Assembly: GCA_023390955.1 (NCBI GenBank)
Contig: JAEWBW010000323.1
Coordinates: 1 to 16,146, forward strand
Source: Pseudomonadota bacterium
GTDB taxonomy: Bacteria > Pseudomonadota > Alphaproteobacteria > Rhizobiales > Xanthobacteraceae
Direction of reading: 5' to 3'
DNA: 16,146 bases
Made by a program: the position numbers and the translations under genes. This document shows, piece after piece, positions 1-7,534 of the stretch; position 1 is the first letter of the stretch, and each line of letters opens with the position of its first letter. The notes beneath the pieces are model-generated. The model searched no databases. It saw nothing but the letters and a program-made list of their open reading frames with translations, and had not been told where the DNA came from.

Positions 1-941
1 ATCCACGCCTTCGCCATCTCGGTCTGCGGCCACAGCCGCCGCGTATCGCGGCGGAAATTGCCCGCCGCGTCGCCTTCGTCGACGACGCAGCCGGTCGCCG
101 TGTCGCGATAGCGCAGTGCGGTGTCGAGCAGCTCGCTCCGCCGCTGTCCCGTCGGGCATCCCGTGATGCGCTCAAATCCCTTCAGCAGCCAGACCCACTC
201 GGCCTGATGACCGGGCTCGACACTGACCGGCTCGATTTTCGACCAGTCCTCCTCAAAATACTCGCCAAGCACGCGCTTTTGCTTGTCGTAGAGATTGGCG
301 AGGAACAGCGCGAAGAACTCGCCGGCGCGGTTCTGGAACGACAGGTCGTGGGTCGCGTCGTAACAGGCGATCATCGCCTCGAACAGATGCATATGCGGAT
401 TCTGGCGCCGCGGCATCGAGACCGGCAGGCTCTCGTGCACACCGCCGTGGGGCGACCGCAGATGGCCATCGATGAAGGCGAGCAGCACGTCGATCTCGGC
501 GCGAACCTGCGCGTCCTTGTCGAGCGCGTAGACAGTTGCGAGCGCAAGCAGGATGAAGCTGTGGTCGTAGGCATCGCGCCTGCTGTCCAGCACCGTGCCC
601 TCAGGCGTCAGGCGGTGGACATAGCCGGGCTTGCCGTCCGGCGACTTCGCACGCGCCAGCATGTGCTCCAGACCCTTCAACGCGATTGCGCGTCCTTCCG
701 GATACCAGCCCATCTGCGCCGCCTTGGCGTAGCAATAGATCTGCCGCGCCTGGACGAATACGCGCCGCGGTGCGGCAGGATCGGCCGTTCCGTCCCGGTG
801 CAGACGATCGATGAAGCCGCCCGAGGCGGCGTCCCAGCCTGTGGTCGACCACAGGGGCAGCGCGTCCTCGATCATGCGGCGCTTCAGCCGCGCGATGACA
901 TCGCCCGCCTCGTCCGCCGCAACGGCGTCTTCGCCCGCCAT
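1..941 (-). CDS. AGE-family sugar epimerase/isomerase (N-acylglucosamine 2-epimerase / mannose-6-phosphate isomerase type), 3' end cut by window
   Basis: Reading the minus strand from the ATG at 941 gives 313 codons without a stop, running off the left edge. The protein shows the (alpha/alpha)6-barrel signatures of the AGE family: ALPLWSTTGWDAASGGF near residue 25, RVFVQARQIYCYAKA near 60, YDHSFILLALA, NPHMHLFEA, the EPGHQAEWVWLL block with its family histidine, and RLWPQTEMAKAW at the edge. Family members usually have about 390-420 residues, so roughly 80-100 are missing. They interconvert aldose and ketose sugars or epimerise C2 in the cytoplasm, and bacterial versions often feed mannose, GDP-mannose or N-acylhexosamine pathways. 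The start is supported by GGAG eight bases upstream of the ATG. The gene is divergent from the PaaK-like gene, with 86 bp between them. The exact substrate cannot be told from sequence. Confidence 0.9.
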   Translation of the reverse strand, partial: MAGEDAVAADEAGDVIARLKRRMIEDALPLWSTTGWDAASGGFIDRLHRDGTADPAAPRRVFVQARQIYCYAKAAQMGWYPEGRAIALKGLEHMLARAKSPDGKPGYVHRLTPEGTVLDSRRDAYDHSFILLALATVYALDKDAQVRAEIDVLLAFIDGHLRSPHGGVHESLPVSMPRRQNPHMHLFEAMIACYDATHDLSFQNRAGEFFALFLANLYDKQKRVLGEYFEEDWSKIEPVSVEPGHQAEWVWLLKGFERITGCPTGQRRSELLDTALRYRDTATGCVVDEGDAAGNFRRDTRRLWPQTEMAKAW

Positions 942-972
942 CAACCCGTCTCCAAATCCGCTCTCGCGCCGT

Positions 973-1001
973 CTGATACCGACGCCGGGGACCGCGCGCA
1001 A
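973..1001 (-). promoter_or_regulatory. Candidate sigma70-type promoter for the AGE gene
   Basis: In the 86-bp divergent gap (942-1027) the minus strand carries TTGCGC (996-1001), a 17-bp spacer and TATCAG (973-978). It matches consensus at 3 of 6 and 4 of 6 positions. Transcription would begin about 25 bp upstream of the AGE start. The match is weak and could be chance. No comparable plus-strand promoter was seen for the PaaK-like gene. Confidence 0.22.
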
Positions 1002-1027
1002 CGGATACGTCCCCTCGAGGATCAGCC

Positions 1028-2251
1028 ATGACCGCCCATTACGACGCTCTTGAGACGCGCCTGCCGAGCGAGCGCGAGGACGCGCTGTTCGCCCGGCTGC
1101 CGAAGGTTTTACGCAACGCAATTGCTGCGCCAGCCTATGCCGAGCGCCTCAGGGGCCTCGATCCGGCCTCGGTGACCTCGCGAGCGGCGCTGGCGCGCCT
1201 GCCGGTGCTGCGCAAGTCGGAGCTCCCTGCCCTGCACAAGGCATCCCTGCCCTTCGGCGGCTTCGTGGCGGCGGCTCCTGGAACATTCGCACGCCTGTTC
1301 ACCTCCCCGGGCCCGATCTTCGAACCGGAGGCGACGGGCGCCGATCCCTGGCGCGGCGCGCGGGCGCTGTTCGCGGCAGGCTTGCGGCCCGGCGACATCG
1401 TGCTCAACACCTTCAGCTATCACCTCACGCCCGGCGGCTTCATCTTCGATGCCTCGGCGCGGGCGCTGGGTTGCGCGGTGATCCCCGCCGGCCCAGGCAA
1501 TACCGAGCAGCAGTTCGAGCTGATCGAGGCCTACCGTCCCGTCGGCTACAGCGGCACGCCCGATTTCCTGAAGATCCTGCTCGATGCCGCCGCCACGGCG
1601 GGGCGCGACGTGTCCTCGATCAAGCGTGCGCTGGTCTCGGGCGCGGCGTTTCCGCCCTCGCTCCAGGCCGAGATCAAGGCGCGCGGCATCGACGCCTACC
1701 AGGCTTTTGGCACCGCCGATCTCGGCCTGATCGCGTTCGAGACCGAGGCGCGAGACGGCATGGTCGTGACCGAGGACCTGATCCTGGAAATCGTCAAGCC
1801 GGGCACGGGCGAGCCCGTCGCGGACGGCGATGTCGGCGAAATCGTCGTGACCTCTCTCGATCCGCATCATCCCTGGATCAGGCTGGCGCTCGGCGACCTC
1901 ACCGCAACGCTGCCCGGCACGAGCGCCTGCGGCCGCACCAACATGCGCATCAAAGGCTGGATGGGCCGCGCCGACCAGACCACCAAGGTCAAAGGCATGT
2001 TCGTCCGTCCCGAGCAGATCGCAGACATCGCAAAGCGCCATCCTGCACTAGGCCGCCTGCGCCTCGTCGTCTCGCGCCAGGGCGAAGCCGATATGATGAC
2101 ACTGAAGGCGGAAACGGCGGCCCCGGACGACGCCCTGCGCGACGAGATCGCGACCACCCTGCGCGCGGTGACGAAACTCGGCGGGAGCGTCGAGCTGGTC
2201 AGCCCGGGCACATTGCCGAACGACGGCAAGGTCATCGCCGACGAGCGCTAG
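1028..2251 (+). CDS. PaaK-like adenylate-forming enzyme (phenylacetate-CoA ligase family protein)
   Basis: This 407-residue protein belongs to the ANL superfamily, which activates carboxylates as acyl-adenylates. Visible landmarks are a P-loop-like segment FTSPGPIFEP (91-100), an A5-like FGTADLG (227-233), RLALGD (285-290), GRADQTTKVKGMFVRP (313-328, the hinge and CoA-ligase-like region) and a C-terminal NDGKVIADER in which K401 would be the adenylation lysine. The P-loop lacks the canonical SSGTTGKPT form of true phenylacetate-CoA ligases, so the substrate should not be assumed to be phenylacetate. The start is supported by GAGG a few bases upstream of the ATG. The gmhB-like gene follows on the same strand after 79 bp. 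The role next to sugar genes is unknown; it may belong to separate acyl metabolism. Confidence 0.85.
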   Translation: MTAHYDALETRLPSEREDALFARLPKVLRNAIAAPAYAERLRGLDPASVTSRAALARLPVLRKSELPALHKASLPFGGFVAAAPGTFARLFTSPGPIFEPEATGADPWRGARALFAAGLRPGDIVLNTFSYHLTPGGFIFDASARALGCAVIPAGPGNTEQQFELIEAYRPVGYSGTPDFLKILLDAAATAGRDVSSIKRALVSGAAFPPSLQAEIKARGIDAYQAFGTADLGLIAFETEARDGMVVTEDLILEIVKPGTGEPVADGDVGEIVVTSLDPHHPWIRLALGDLTATLPGTSACGRTNMRIKGWMGRADQTTKVKGMFVRPEQIADIAKRHPALGRLRLVVSRQGEADMMTLKAETAAPDDALRDEIATTLRAVTKLGGSVELVSPGTLPNDGKVIADER

Positions 2252-2330
2252 CGGCAGGCCCGCGGCCGTCTTGACAAGAGGCTGGCCGAACGGCGAACAA
2301 GGGCCCGCGAAACCTTTGTTGCGGTCCCTC

Positions 2331-2849
2331 ATGACGACGATATCGACACGTCCCGCCGTCTTCTTCGACCGCGACGGCGTTCTCAATCACGACGCAGGCT
2401 ACCTGTTCGAGGCCAGCAAGTTCGAATGGATGGATGGCGCGCGCGAGGCGGTCAGGCTCGTGAACGAGGCCGGCTATTTCGCCTTCGTCGTCACCAACCA
2501 GTCCGGCGTCGCCCGCGGCTTCTACCAGGAAAGCGACGTGGACGCGCTGCATCGCTGGATGGCGGAGCAGCTCGCCGCGGTCGGTGCGCGTATCGACGCG
2601 TTCGAATACTGCCCCGATCATCCCGAAGGCATCATCGAGCGCTACCGTCGCGATAGCGACCGGCGCAAGCCCGGGCCCGGCATGATCCTCGACCTGATGA
2701 AACGATTTCCCGTCGCAGTCGACCGCAGCATCCTGATCGGCGACCAGCAACGCGACGTCGAGGCGGCGCAGGCCGCGGGCATACGGGGCCTGCTGTTCCG
2801 GGAAGGCAATCTGGCAGCCTTCGTGCGCGAGGCCCTGAAGCTCGCCTGA
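2331..2849 (+). CDS. HAD-IIIA phosphatase, GmhB-like (D,D-heptose 1,7-bisphosphate phosphatase family), zinc site degenerate
   Basis: The 172-residue protein has all HAD motifs: FFDRDGVLNHD with nucleophile D13 and acid D15, TNQSG (55-59), the motif III lysine K113 in RRKPGPGM, and IGDQQRD with D138 and D142. Length and motif text match GmhB, which removes the 7-phosphate from heptose 1,7-bisphosphate on the way to nucleotide-activated heptose for LPS core. The family zinc site is C-x-H-x12-C-x-C. Here C94 remains, but the other three positions read D96, S109 and R111, so zinc binding is probably lost. The chosen ATG at 2331 begins directly before the first HAD strand. A TTG at 2271 would add 20 non-conserved residues and is less likely. 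Neither start has a clear Shine-Dalgarno. Other small phosphorylated sugars are possible substrates. Confidence 0.83.
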   Translation: MTTISTRPAVFFDRDGVLNHDAGYLFEASKFEWMDGAREAVRLVNEAGYFAFVVTNQSGVARGFYQESDVDALHRWMAEQLAAVGARIDAFEYCPDHPEGIIERYRRDSDRRKPGPGMILDLMKRFPVAVDRSILIGDQQRDVEAAQAAGIRGLLFREGNLAAFVREALKLA

Positions 2850-3028
2850 GGCCGCTGCACGTCCCCTTCCCGAGCGCGGCGGGACCGGTGAGCGAGCCTG
2901 ATTGCCTCGGCGCTGCATGGCAGCGACAACCGGGGAGCTTGGAGCGGCGTAAACCGGTACGTGCCCGATCGCCCCAGCGATGGTAGATCATGCCCTCCAG
3001 GCTACAGGCCGGTCCGCTTCTCCGCGGC
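2850..3028. other. Convergent intergenic region with small hairpin
   Basis: This 179-bp gap separates the plus-strand gmhB-like gene from the minus-strand operon end. It contains a perfect 6-bp GC hairpin with a 3-base loop (CGCTGC-ATG-GCAGCG, 2911-2925). No T-run follows on either strand. No convincing ORF or RNA gene was seen in it. Confidence 0.4.
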
Positions 3029-3041
3029 CTAGTCGCCGCGG
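3022..3041. terminator. GC-rich hairpin at operon end, possible terminator
   Basis: A perfect 7-bp inverted repeat CCGCGGC / GCCGCGG flanks a 6-base loop that contains the TAG stop of the small membrane protein gene. The position, between two convergent transcription units, suits termination. There is no U-tract on either side, so intrinsic termination is not assured. Confidence 0.25.
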
Positions 3042-3253
3042 TACCATCGCTTGCCCTGTTCCGTGGTCAGGCAGACCCAGCGGCTGTTTCCTTTCATGCA
3101 ACTGGTGTCGGCCAGCCAGTCCATTTGCGGACCCAGCGCACCAAACAATAAATACAGAGAGGTCGCGACACCGGCCGCGGAAATGACCGCGTAGGCGACC
3201 ACGCGCTGAAAGGTCAACGCGGGTCGCGGATCCTTGCGTTGCAAATTCATCAT
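3029..3253 (-). CDS. Small single-pass membrane protein, hypothetical
   Basis: This 74-residue protein of unknown function is the last cistron of the operon and begins about 50 bp after the preceding methyltransferase stop. It has a basic N-terminus (MMNLQRKDPRP), one hydrophobic segment of about 24 residues (VVAYAVISAAGVATSLYLLF) and a hydrophilic tail with two cysteines (SCMKGNSRWVCL). Positive-inside reasoning puts the tail in the periplasm, where the cysteines could form a disulfide. The start is uncertain: GTG at 3283 (84 aa), ATG at 3253 and ATG at 3250 are in frame, and none has a strong ribosome binding site. ATG 3253 keeps the start close to the basic segment. No function is claimed; that it is translated at all is inferred from its membrane-protein pattern and its position. 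Confidence 0.6.
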   Translation of the reverse strand: MMNLQRKDPRPALTFQRVVAYAVISAAGVATSLYLLFGALGPQMDWLADTSCMKGNSRWVCLTTEQGKRWYRGD

Positions 3254-3301
3254 GAGGCCGATCGACACCGCTTCTGACACCACAGCATCTTCACGGCGGG
3301 C

Positions 3302-4087
3302 TTATCCCACCTGTTCGACGGGCACGTCCGTGCGGCGCCAGCGCGCAAGAAACACTGCGAACGGCGCGCGGCCGGGCAGTCGATTGTAGAGACTCTCGAT
3401 CGGAAACAGCAACCGCGCGAGCGGCGGTTTCGCGCCCAGTGGAATACGCAGGATCAGGCTGTTCAGAATTGCGTAGAAGGCGGGGCCCCCGACATAGAGG
3501 ACCTTTTCCGGAACAAAGTACGGTCTCGCCATCGCGATCAGCTCGTCGTGCTTGAGCGCATGTTCGGTATCGGCTTCGAAGTACCGATCGGCCTTGTACC
3601 AAGCTCGCCTAATTCCGCTCAGGAAGGAATCGTCGCTTGGCTCCATCATCATGAAATGCCCGCCGGGGCGGACCATGCGCGCGACGTTCGTCAGCGTCGT
3701 CTTGAGGTCGAGCACGCAATGATGCAGGCCTCCGATAATGAGGGCCGCATCGTGAGCGCTGTCGGGTGAAAATGGGCGCGTCAGGTCGATGAGATGCGCG
3801 GGCGCCCCGGTATTGCGCTGATAGTCCCGGCAGGCCGCCTCCGAAATATCGTAGCCTGTCGTGCGAATGTCGGGAAAGTAGCTTCGGAGCGCCAGCGAAT
3901 TGTGTCCGCTGCCGCAGGCGAGATCAGCCATCGAAGCTTGTCCCAGCTGAAGTCCCTTCAGCAGGGGCTCGTAGAGAAACCGGTGCCGATACGCCATCGA
4001 CGCCGCATCATAATAATGCGATTCATAGGCATCATGGATCGTATCGTAATGCGCCGATTGCGGGTTGGATGTAGTGTCTCCGCTCAT
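3302..4087 (-). CDS. Class I SAM-dependent methyltransferase (third of three)
   Basis: This 261-residue Rossmann methyltransferase has motif I MADLACGSG (53-61), the motif II acid D80 (GYD) and GGLHHC (119-124), typical of class I enzymes acting on small molecules. The C-terminal third (YAILNSLILRIPLGAKPPLARL region) is hydrophobic and basic and may touch the membrane or a lipid-linked acceptor. The chosen ATG at 4087 overlaps the TGA of the upstream methyltransferase as ATGA and has AAGAG about ten bases upstream. A longer start at 4132 would add 15 non-conserved residues inside the upstream gene. The context suggests O- or N-methylation of a sugar or glycan of the envelope, but the acceptor cannot be read from sequence. 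Confidence 0.85.
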   Translation of the reverse strand: MSGDTTSNPQSAHYDTIHDAYESHYYDAASMAYRHRFLYEPLLKGLQLGQASMADLACGSGHNSLALRSYFPDIRTTGYDISEAACRDYQRNTGAPAHLIDLTRPFSPDSAHDAALIIGGLHHCVLDLKTTLTNVARMVRPGGHFMMMEPSDDSFLSGIRRAWYKADRYFEADTEHALKHDELIAMARPYFVPEKVLYVGGPAFYAILNSLILRIPLGAKPPLARLLFPIESLYNRLPGRAPFAVFLARWRRTDVPVEQVG

Positions 4088-4908
4088 GACTGTAACTCTT
4101 TGCGCGGCGGCCGCCGTCCCATGACCGTCCAACTGTAGCCGTGCCTATGATATAGAACAACGTCCGCGAACCCGGCCCGTTCAAGCAACTGGCGGGCCTC
4201 CGCCTCGCGGTAGTACTTCGCATAGGCCGGGTTGAGCTGATCATAGATGACAAGGTAGCGCTTCTGGCGGGAGAAGCGACCGATGACCTCGGTCATGTAG
4301 CGGTGCAGCGGCACAGGGATCCGCCGCGCGATACCGATATACAGGCCGAGGATGGCATTCAGGACGTGACAAAGCCCCGACAACATGGCGTGCGGCAGTC
4401 GTGTCGAGATGAAGCGCAGCGGGAGAGCCAGGAGGAGATAGGCCGCGTTGCCCTCCCATCCGTAGAGCCAAACCAGAAATTGACCGCCGGGCTCGAGGGC
4501 GCCGTACGCGGCTGCGACGACGGGCTCCGGATCGGGAATGTGGTGCAGCACGCCAATCGACACAATGATGTCCTGAGCGGGCTCAGCCGGAAGCTCTTCG
4601 CCGCGGCATTCCAGATAAGTGATGCGGTCCGCATCGCGCTGGGTGTTTTGACGCAGCACCTGCATCGCCTGCGACGGCTCCAGCGCGGTGACATGCGCCG
4701 CGCCTCCCGCGAGCAGCATGTTGACGATCCGCCCCGTACCGCTGCCGATCTCCGCCACGCGCTTACCCTTCAGGGCATCCATATCCAGCAACGGTCCGAA
4801 GACATCGGCGAGAAGCTCCGGCGAACCGTAGAAGCCTTCATTGCCCGTGTAGCGCGTCCACTGATCGCCAAAATCGTCGATGGTGCGGTCGGTCAAGCGC
4901 GAGGTCAT
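4084..4908 (-). CDS. Class I SAM-dependent methyltransferase with central hydrophobic segment (second of three)
   Basis: The 274-residue protein has motif I VAEIGSGTGR (51-60), an acidic end of strand 2 at ALEPS (E78) and GVLHHIPDPEP (119-129). Residues about 141-185 are unusually hydrophobic for a soluble methyltransferase (LVWLYGWEGNAAYLLLALPL and on to LGLYIGIARRIP), suggesting membrane association or a hydrophobic lid. The ATG at 4908 overlaps the TGA of the preceding methyltransferase as ATGA, which fits translational coupling and fixes the start. The N-terminal DDFGDQWTRY is the kind of motif seen in methyltransferases of LPS and O-antigen loci. It is clearly distinct from its two methyltransferase neighbours, so it likely modifies a different position or residue. 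Confidence 0.85.
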   Translation of the reverse strand: MTSRLTDRTIDDFGDQWTRYTGNEGFYGSPELLADVFGPLLDMDALKGKRVAEIGSGTGRIVNMLLAGGAAHVTALEPSQAMQVLRQNTQRDADRITYLECRGEELPAEPAQDIIVSIGVLHHIPDPEPVVAAAYGALEPGGQFLVWLYGWEGNAAYLLLALPLRFISTRLPHAMLSGLCHVLNAILGLYIGIARRIPVPLHRYMTEVIGRFSRQKRYLVIYDQLNPAYAKYYREAEARQLLERAGFADVVLYHRHGYSWTVMGRRPPRKELQS

Positions 4909-5660
4909 GGCCGAGCCTCCTGCGAATCCAGAGGACGATGAACAAGCGCCAGAATCGAGACACCGAACGGCGGCTTGAGCAGCGGCGCGGTTGTCACATC
5001 CAAACGAAAGACGGCTCCAAGAAGCCGATTGAGCACGGGATTGTTGACCTCATTCTCACTGCCGAGCTTTACATCCAGGAGATTGATGATCTGCCGCGCA
5101 GCGTAGATCGGCGCGAACAGCAGATAGTTGAAATGGAACCTCTGCTCGATCGTCAAGCCCGCCCCTTTCAGGAGCCGAACAAGCGGCGCCATGCGGTACC
5201 GACGATAGTGATGCGACTTGACGTCCTGCAATCCCCACAGACTGGGAAAAGCCGGCACGGTGATCAGCGCCGTGCCTCCGGGCCGCAGCACGCGGTGAAT
5301 TTCGGCCACCGCCCGCGCATCCTCCGAGACATGCTCGATGACGTCGGTCGCCAACACCAGATCAACCGAACTGTCCGCCAAGGGCAGCGCGCAGAGGTCG
5401 CCGGTGCGCACTGTGCCCAGTCCTTTTTCAGCGCACCAGCGCGCAGCGTCCTCGCTCGGATCAATGCCCGTCACCCGGGCAAATCCCATCTGCTTCAGAA
5501 GCCGCAGGTTGGCCCCGGTGCCGGTGCCGACATCCACGACCTCCGCATCGAGCGGAATCTTCGACTTGCGGATCAGATCCGCGAACAGCCGGCGACGCTG
5601 CACAAACCACCAGTGCGTCTCTTCAATTTTCGCTTCGACGAGGAAGACCGACGAATCCAT
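4905..5660 (-). CDS. Class I SAM-dependent methyltransferase (first of three)
   Basis: This 251-residue methyltransferase begins with EAKIEETHWWFVQRRR, the E-x-x-HWWF-x-x-RR signature common in polysaccharide-locus methyltransferases. Motif I is VVDVGTGTG (41-49), the ribose-binding acid is D67 in GIDPS, and DVIEH (106-110) follows. The C-terminal half (about 165-215) has hydrophobic stretches around FNYLLFAPIYAARQIINLL. The ATG at 5660 lies two bases after the asnB stop. A TTG at 5666 would overlap that stop as TTGA and add two residues. Both fit tight coupling to asnB, and no strong Shine-Dalgarno decides between them. The acceptor is unknown; a sugar of the glycan built by this operon is the natural inference. 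Confidence 0.86.
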   Translation of the reverse strand: MDSSVFLVEAKIEETHWWFVQRRRLFADLIRKSKIPLDAEVVDVGTGTGANLRLLKQMGFARVTGIDPSEDAARWCAEKGLGTVRTGDLCALPLADSSVDLVLATDVIEHVSEDARAVAEIHRVLRPGGTALITVPAFPSLWGLQDVKSHHYRRYRMAPLVRLLKGAGLTIEQRFHFNYLLFAPIYAARQIINLLDVKLGSENEVNNPVLNRLLGAVFRLDVTTAPLLKPPFGVSILALVHRPLDSQEARP

Positions 5661-5662
5661 GC

Positions 5663-7531
5663 TCAATGACCGTTGCGTGTCGCGCTGAGTGTTTGTTGCA
5701 GGCTAAGCCATGTCCACAGCGCCAGACGATGGTCGGCCCGACCAGCGCGATGATCTTGCCATGCGCGCTGCATCCAGGCCGGGTGGACACCGGGCACCGG
5801 ATCGAAGGGTGCCGTGGCCGGCACCTTCCGCAGCCAGTCCGCCAGCGGTATACCAAATCCTTTCTTCCTCCGCTTGATGATCTCTGACGGCAAAAGAGGC
5901 TCCAGGGCCTTTTTCAGCAGATATTTGCGCTGGCCGTTACGGTATTTGAAGCGGGCCGGCAGCCGGCGACAGAACTCGACGACGTCGTTGTCGAGAAACA
6001 CGGCACGCGTCTCCAGCGAGCACATCATCGATGCACGGTCGACCTTGGCCAATATGTCGTCCTGCAGGTAGAAAGTCGTGAAGAACTGGAGCAGGCGATC
6101 GATACGCGTTTGCGCCGGACCGCTGTCCCACAGCTCCATCGCCTCGCTGTAGAGATCTTCGGGCCGCACCGGCTGTCCAAGCAGTTCAGCGATCGCATCC
6201 TGATCGAGGGGGGCCATCCAGGCAGGCCCCCAGGCCGCCTCGGGCTGCGACAACCCCATCAGGGTGCGGCGGATCTTGAAGTCCAGGCTCATGTTCCGCC
6301 CGGACCGCGGCAGGTATTCCGCCATTGCACGAAACGCTGCATGCAGCGGCGCGGGGACGACCGCGGCATAGAGTGCTGCCGGCTTGAGCGCCACGAAGGG
6401 ATCGTAACCGGCGAACAGCTCGTCGCCCCCGTCGCCCGACAGCGCCACCGTCACCTTCTCGCGCGCGAACGCGCTGAGCATATGGGTCGGCAGAATGGAA
6501 GCGTCCGCGCTCGGTTCATCGAGCCGCGACAGGACCGACGGGATCAGGTCAATCGCCGTATCGAGATTGAGGATGCGCTCGCGATGCCGCGAGCCGATAT
6601 GCTGGGCAACGACACGGGCGAATTCGGATTCGTCGTAGGATCGCTCCGTGAAGCCGATGGTGAAACTATCGATTTCCCGCGGCGGACGCCTTTGGGCGGC
6701 TGCGGCCAGGATCATGCTCGAATCGAGCCCGCCGCTGAGGAAGATGCCGATCCCGACGTCGCTGACGAGCCGTCGTTCGGTTGCGGTGACGAGGAGCTCC
6801 CGGAGCTGCTCCGCCAGTGCCGCCTCGCCGCGGCCCGCCATGTCTTCGTCAGGCTCGAGCCTGAACCGCCAGTAAGCGGTGACGCTGGTTTCGAGCGTTT
6901 CGAGATCGACCGTCATAAAGTGACCGCCCGGCAATTTCGCCGTGTGCTCGTAGAGCGCGTGCGGCGCCGGCAGGTAGCCGTAGGCGAACAGCTTGCGCAA
7001 CGCGAGCGGCGACGGCGAGGCCGGAATCGACCTGTGGCGGACGAGTGCGCCGAGCTCGCTCGCAAAGCCGAACAGCCCCGGTCGCCGGGCGTAGTAGAGC
7101 GGCTTCTCGCCGAAACGATCGCGGGCCAGGTAGAGCCGGCGGCGCACCTTATCGAGGACGACGAATGCGAACATGCCGTTGAGGCGTTCCGCCATGCCGG
7201 TTCCCCATTCCGCGTAGCCGTGAACCAGCACTTCTGTATCCGAATGGCTGCTGACGAATTTGTGGCCCTTGGCTTCGAGTTCGGCGCGCAGTTCCTCGTG
7301 ATTGTAGATCTCGCCATTGTAGACGACGCAGATGGTGCCGGTGGCGTTCGACATCGGCTGGCGTCCGCCGGCGACATCGCGAATGGCAAGCCGTCGGTGT
7401 CCAAGGAATACCTGCGCGTCCTGATCGACGTGGTACCCCTCGTCGTCGGGCCCACGATGCATGAGCGCACGCGTCATCGCCAGCAGATCGCTGCGGTCAC
7501 CTTGTCCGACGAAGCCCGCAATGCCGCACAT
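5663..7531 (-). CDS. asnB: Asparagine synthase (glutamine-hydrolysing), AsnB type
   Basis: This 622-residue enzyme has both AsnB domains. The N-terminal class II glutaminase starts MCGIAGF with nucleophile C2 (after Met removal), and shows RLAIRD (47-52), YNGEIYN (71-77) and SDTEVL (97-102). The C-terminal synthetase has the PP-loop SGGLDSS (266-272) and SGDGGDELFAGY (365-376). The family transfers ammonia from glutamine to an adenylated carboxylate, in the classic case aspartate to asparagine. Copies inside surface-glycan loci may instead amidate a sugar acid, which is possible here but not shown. E. coli AsnB has 554 residues, so this copy carries about 70 extra. The start lies three bases after the GT2 stop and is fixed by the required N-terminal Met-Cys. 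All key catalytic motifs are intact. Confidence 0.93.
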   Translation of the reverse strand: MCGIAGFVGQGDRSDLLAMTRALMHRGPDDEGYHVDQDAQVFLGHRRLAIRDVAGGRQPMSNATGTICVVYNGEIYNHEELRAELEAKGHKFVSSHSDTEVLVHGYAEWGTGMAERLNGMFAFVVLDKVRRRLYLARDRFGEKPLYYARRPGLFGFASELGALVRHRSIPASPSPLALRKLFAYGYLPAPHALYEHTAKLPGGHFMTVDLETLETSVTAYWRFRLEPDEDMAGRGEAALAEQLRELLVTATERRLVSDVGIGIFLSGGLDSSMILAAAAQRRPPREIDSFTIGFTERSYDESEFARVVAQHIGSRHRERILNLDTAIDLIPSVLSRLDEPSADASILPTHMLSAFAREKVTVALSGDGGDELFAGYDPFVALKPAALYAAVVPAPLHAAFRAMAEYLPRSGRNMSLDFKIRRTLMGLSQPEAAWGPAWMAPLDQDAIAELLGQPVRPEDLYSEAMELWDSGPAQTRIDRLLQFFTTFYLQDDILAKVDRASMMCSLETRAVFLDNDVVEFCRRLPARFKYRNGQRKYLLKKALEPLLPSEIIKRRKKGFGIPLADWLRKVPATAPFDPVPGVHPAWMQRAWQDHRAGRADHRLALWTWLSLQQTLSATRNGH

Positions 7532-7534
7532 GCT

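Noticed and set aside
207..1031. Plus-strand open frame of 274 codons at the left edge
   Set aside because: It is the complement of the AGE-family gene, which shows family motifs throughout and a GGAG before its ATG.
1109..2041. Minus-strand open frame of 310 codons opposite the PaaK-like gene
   Set aside because: It has a low-complexity Arg/Gly-rich product without motifs, while the opposite strand encodes a clear ANL-family enzyme with a good ribosome binding site.
2271..2276. TTGACA, a perfect -35 box or a TTG start for the gmhB-like gene
   Set aside because: No -10-like hexamer lies 16-18 bases downstream, and the 20 extra residues from the TTG show no family similarity.
2911..2925. 6-bp hairpin as an intrinsic terminator
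   Set aside because: The stem is short and no T-run follows on either strand; it is recorded only as a structure in the gap.
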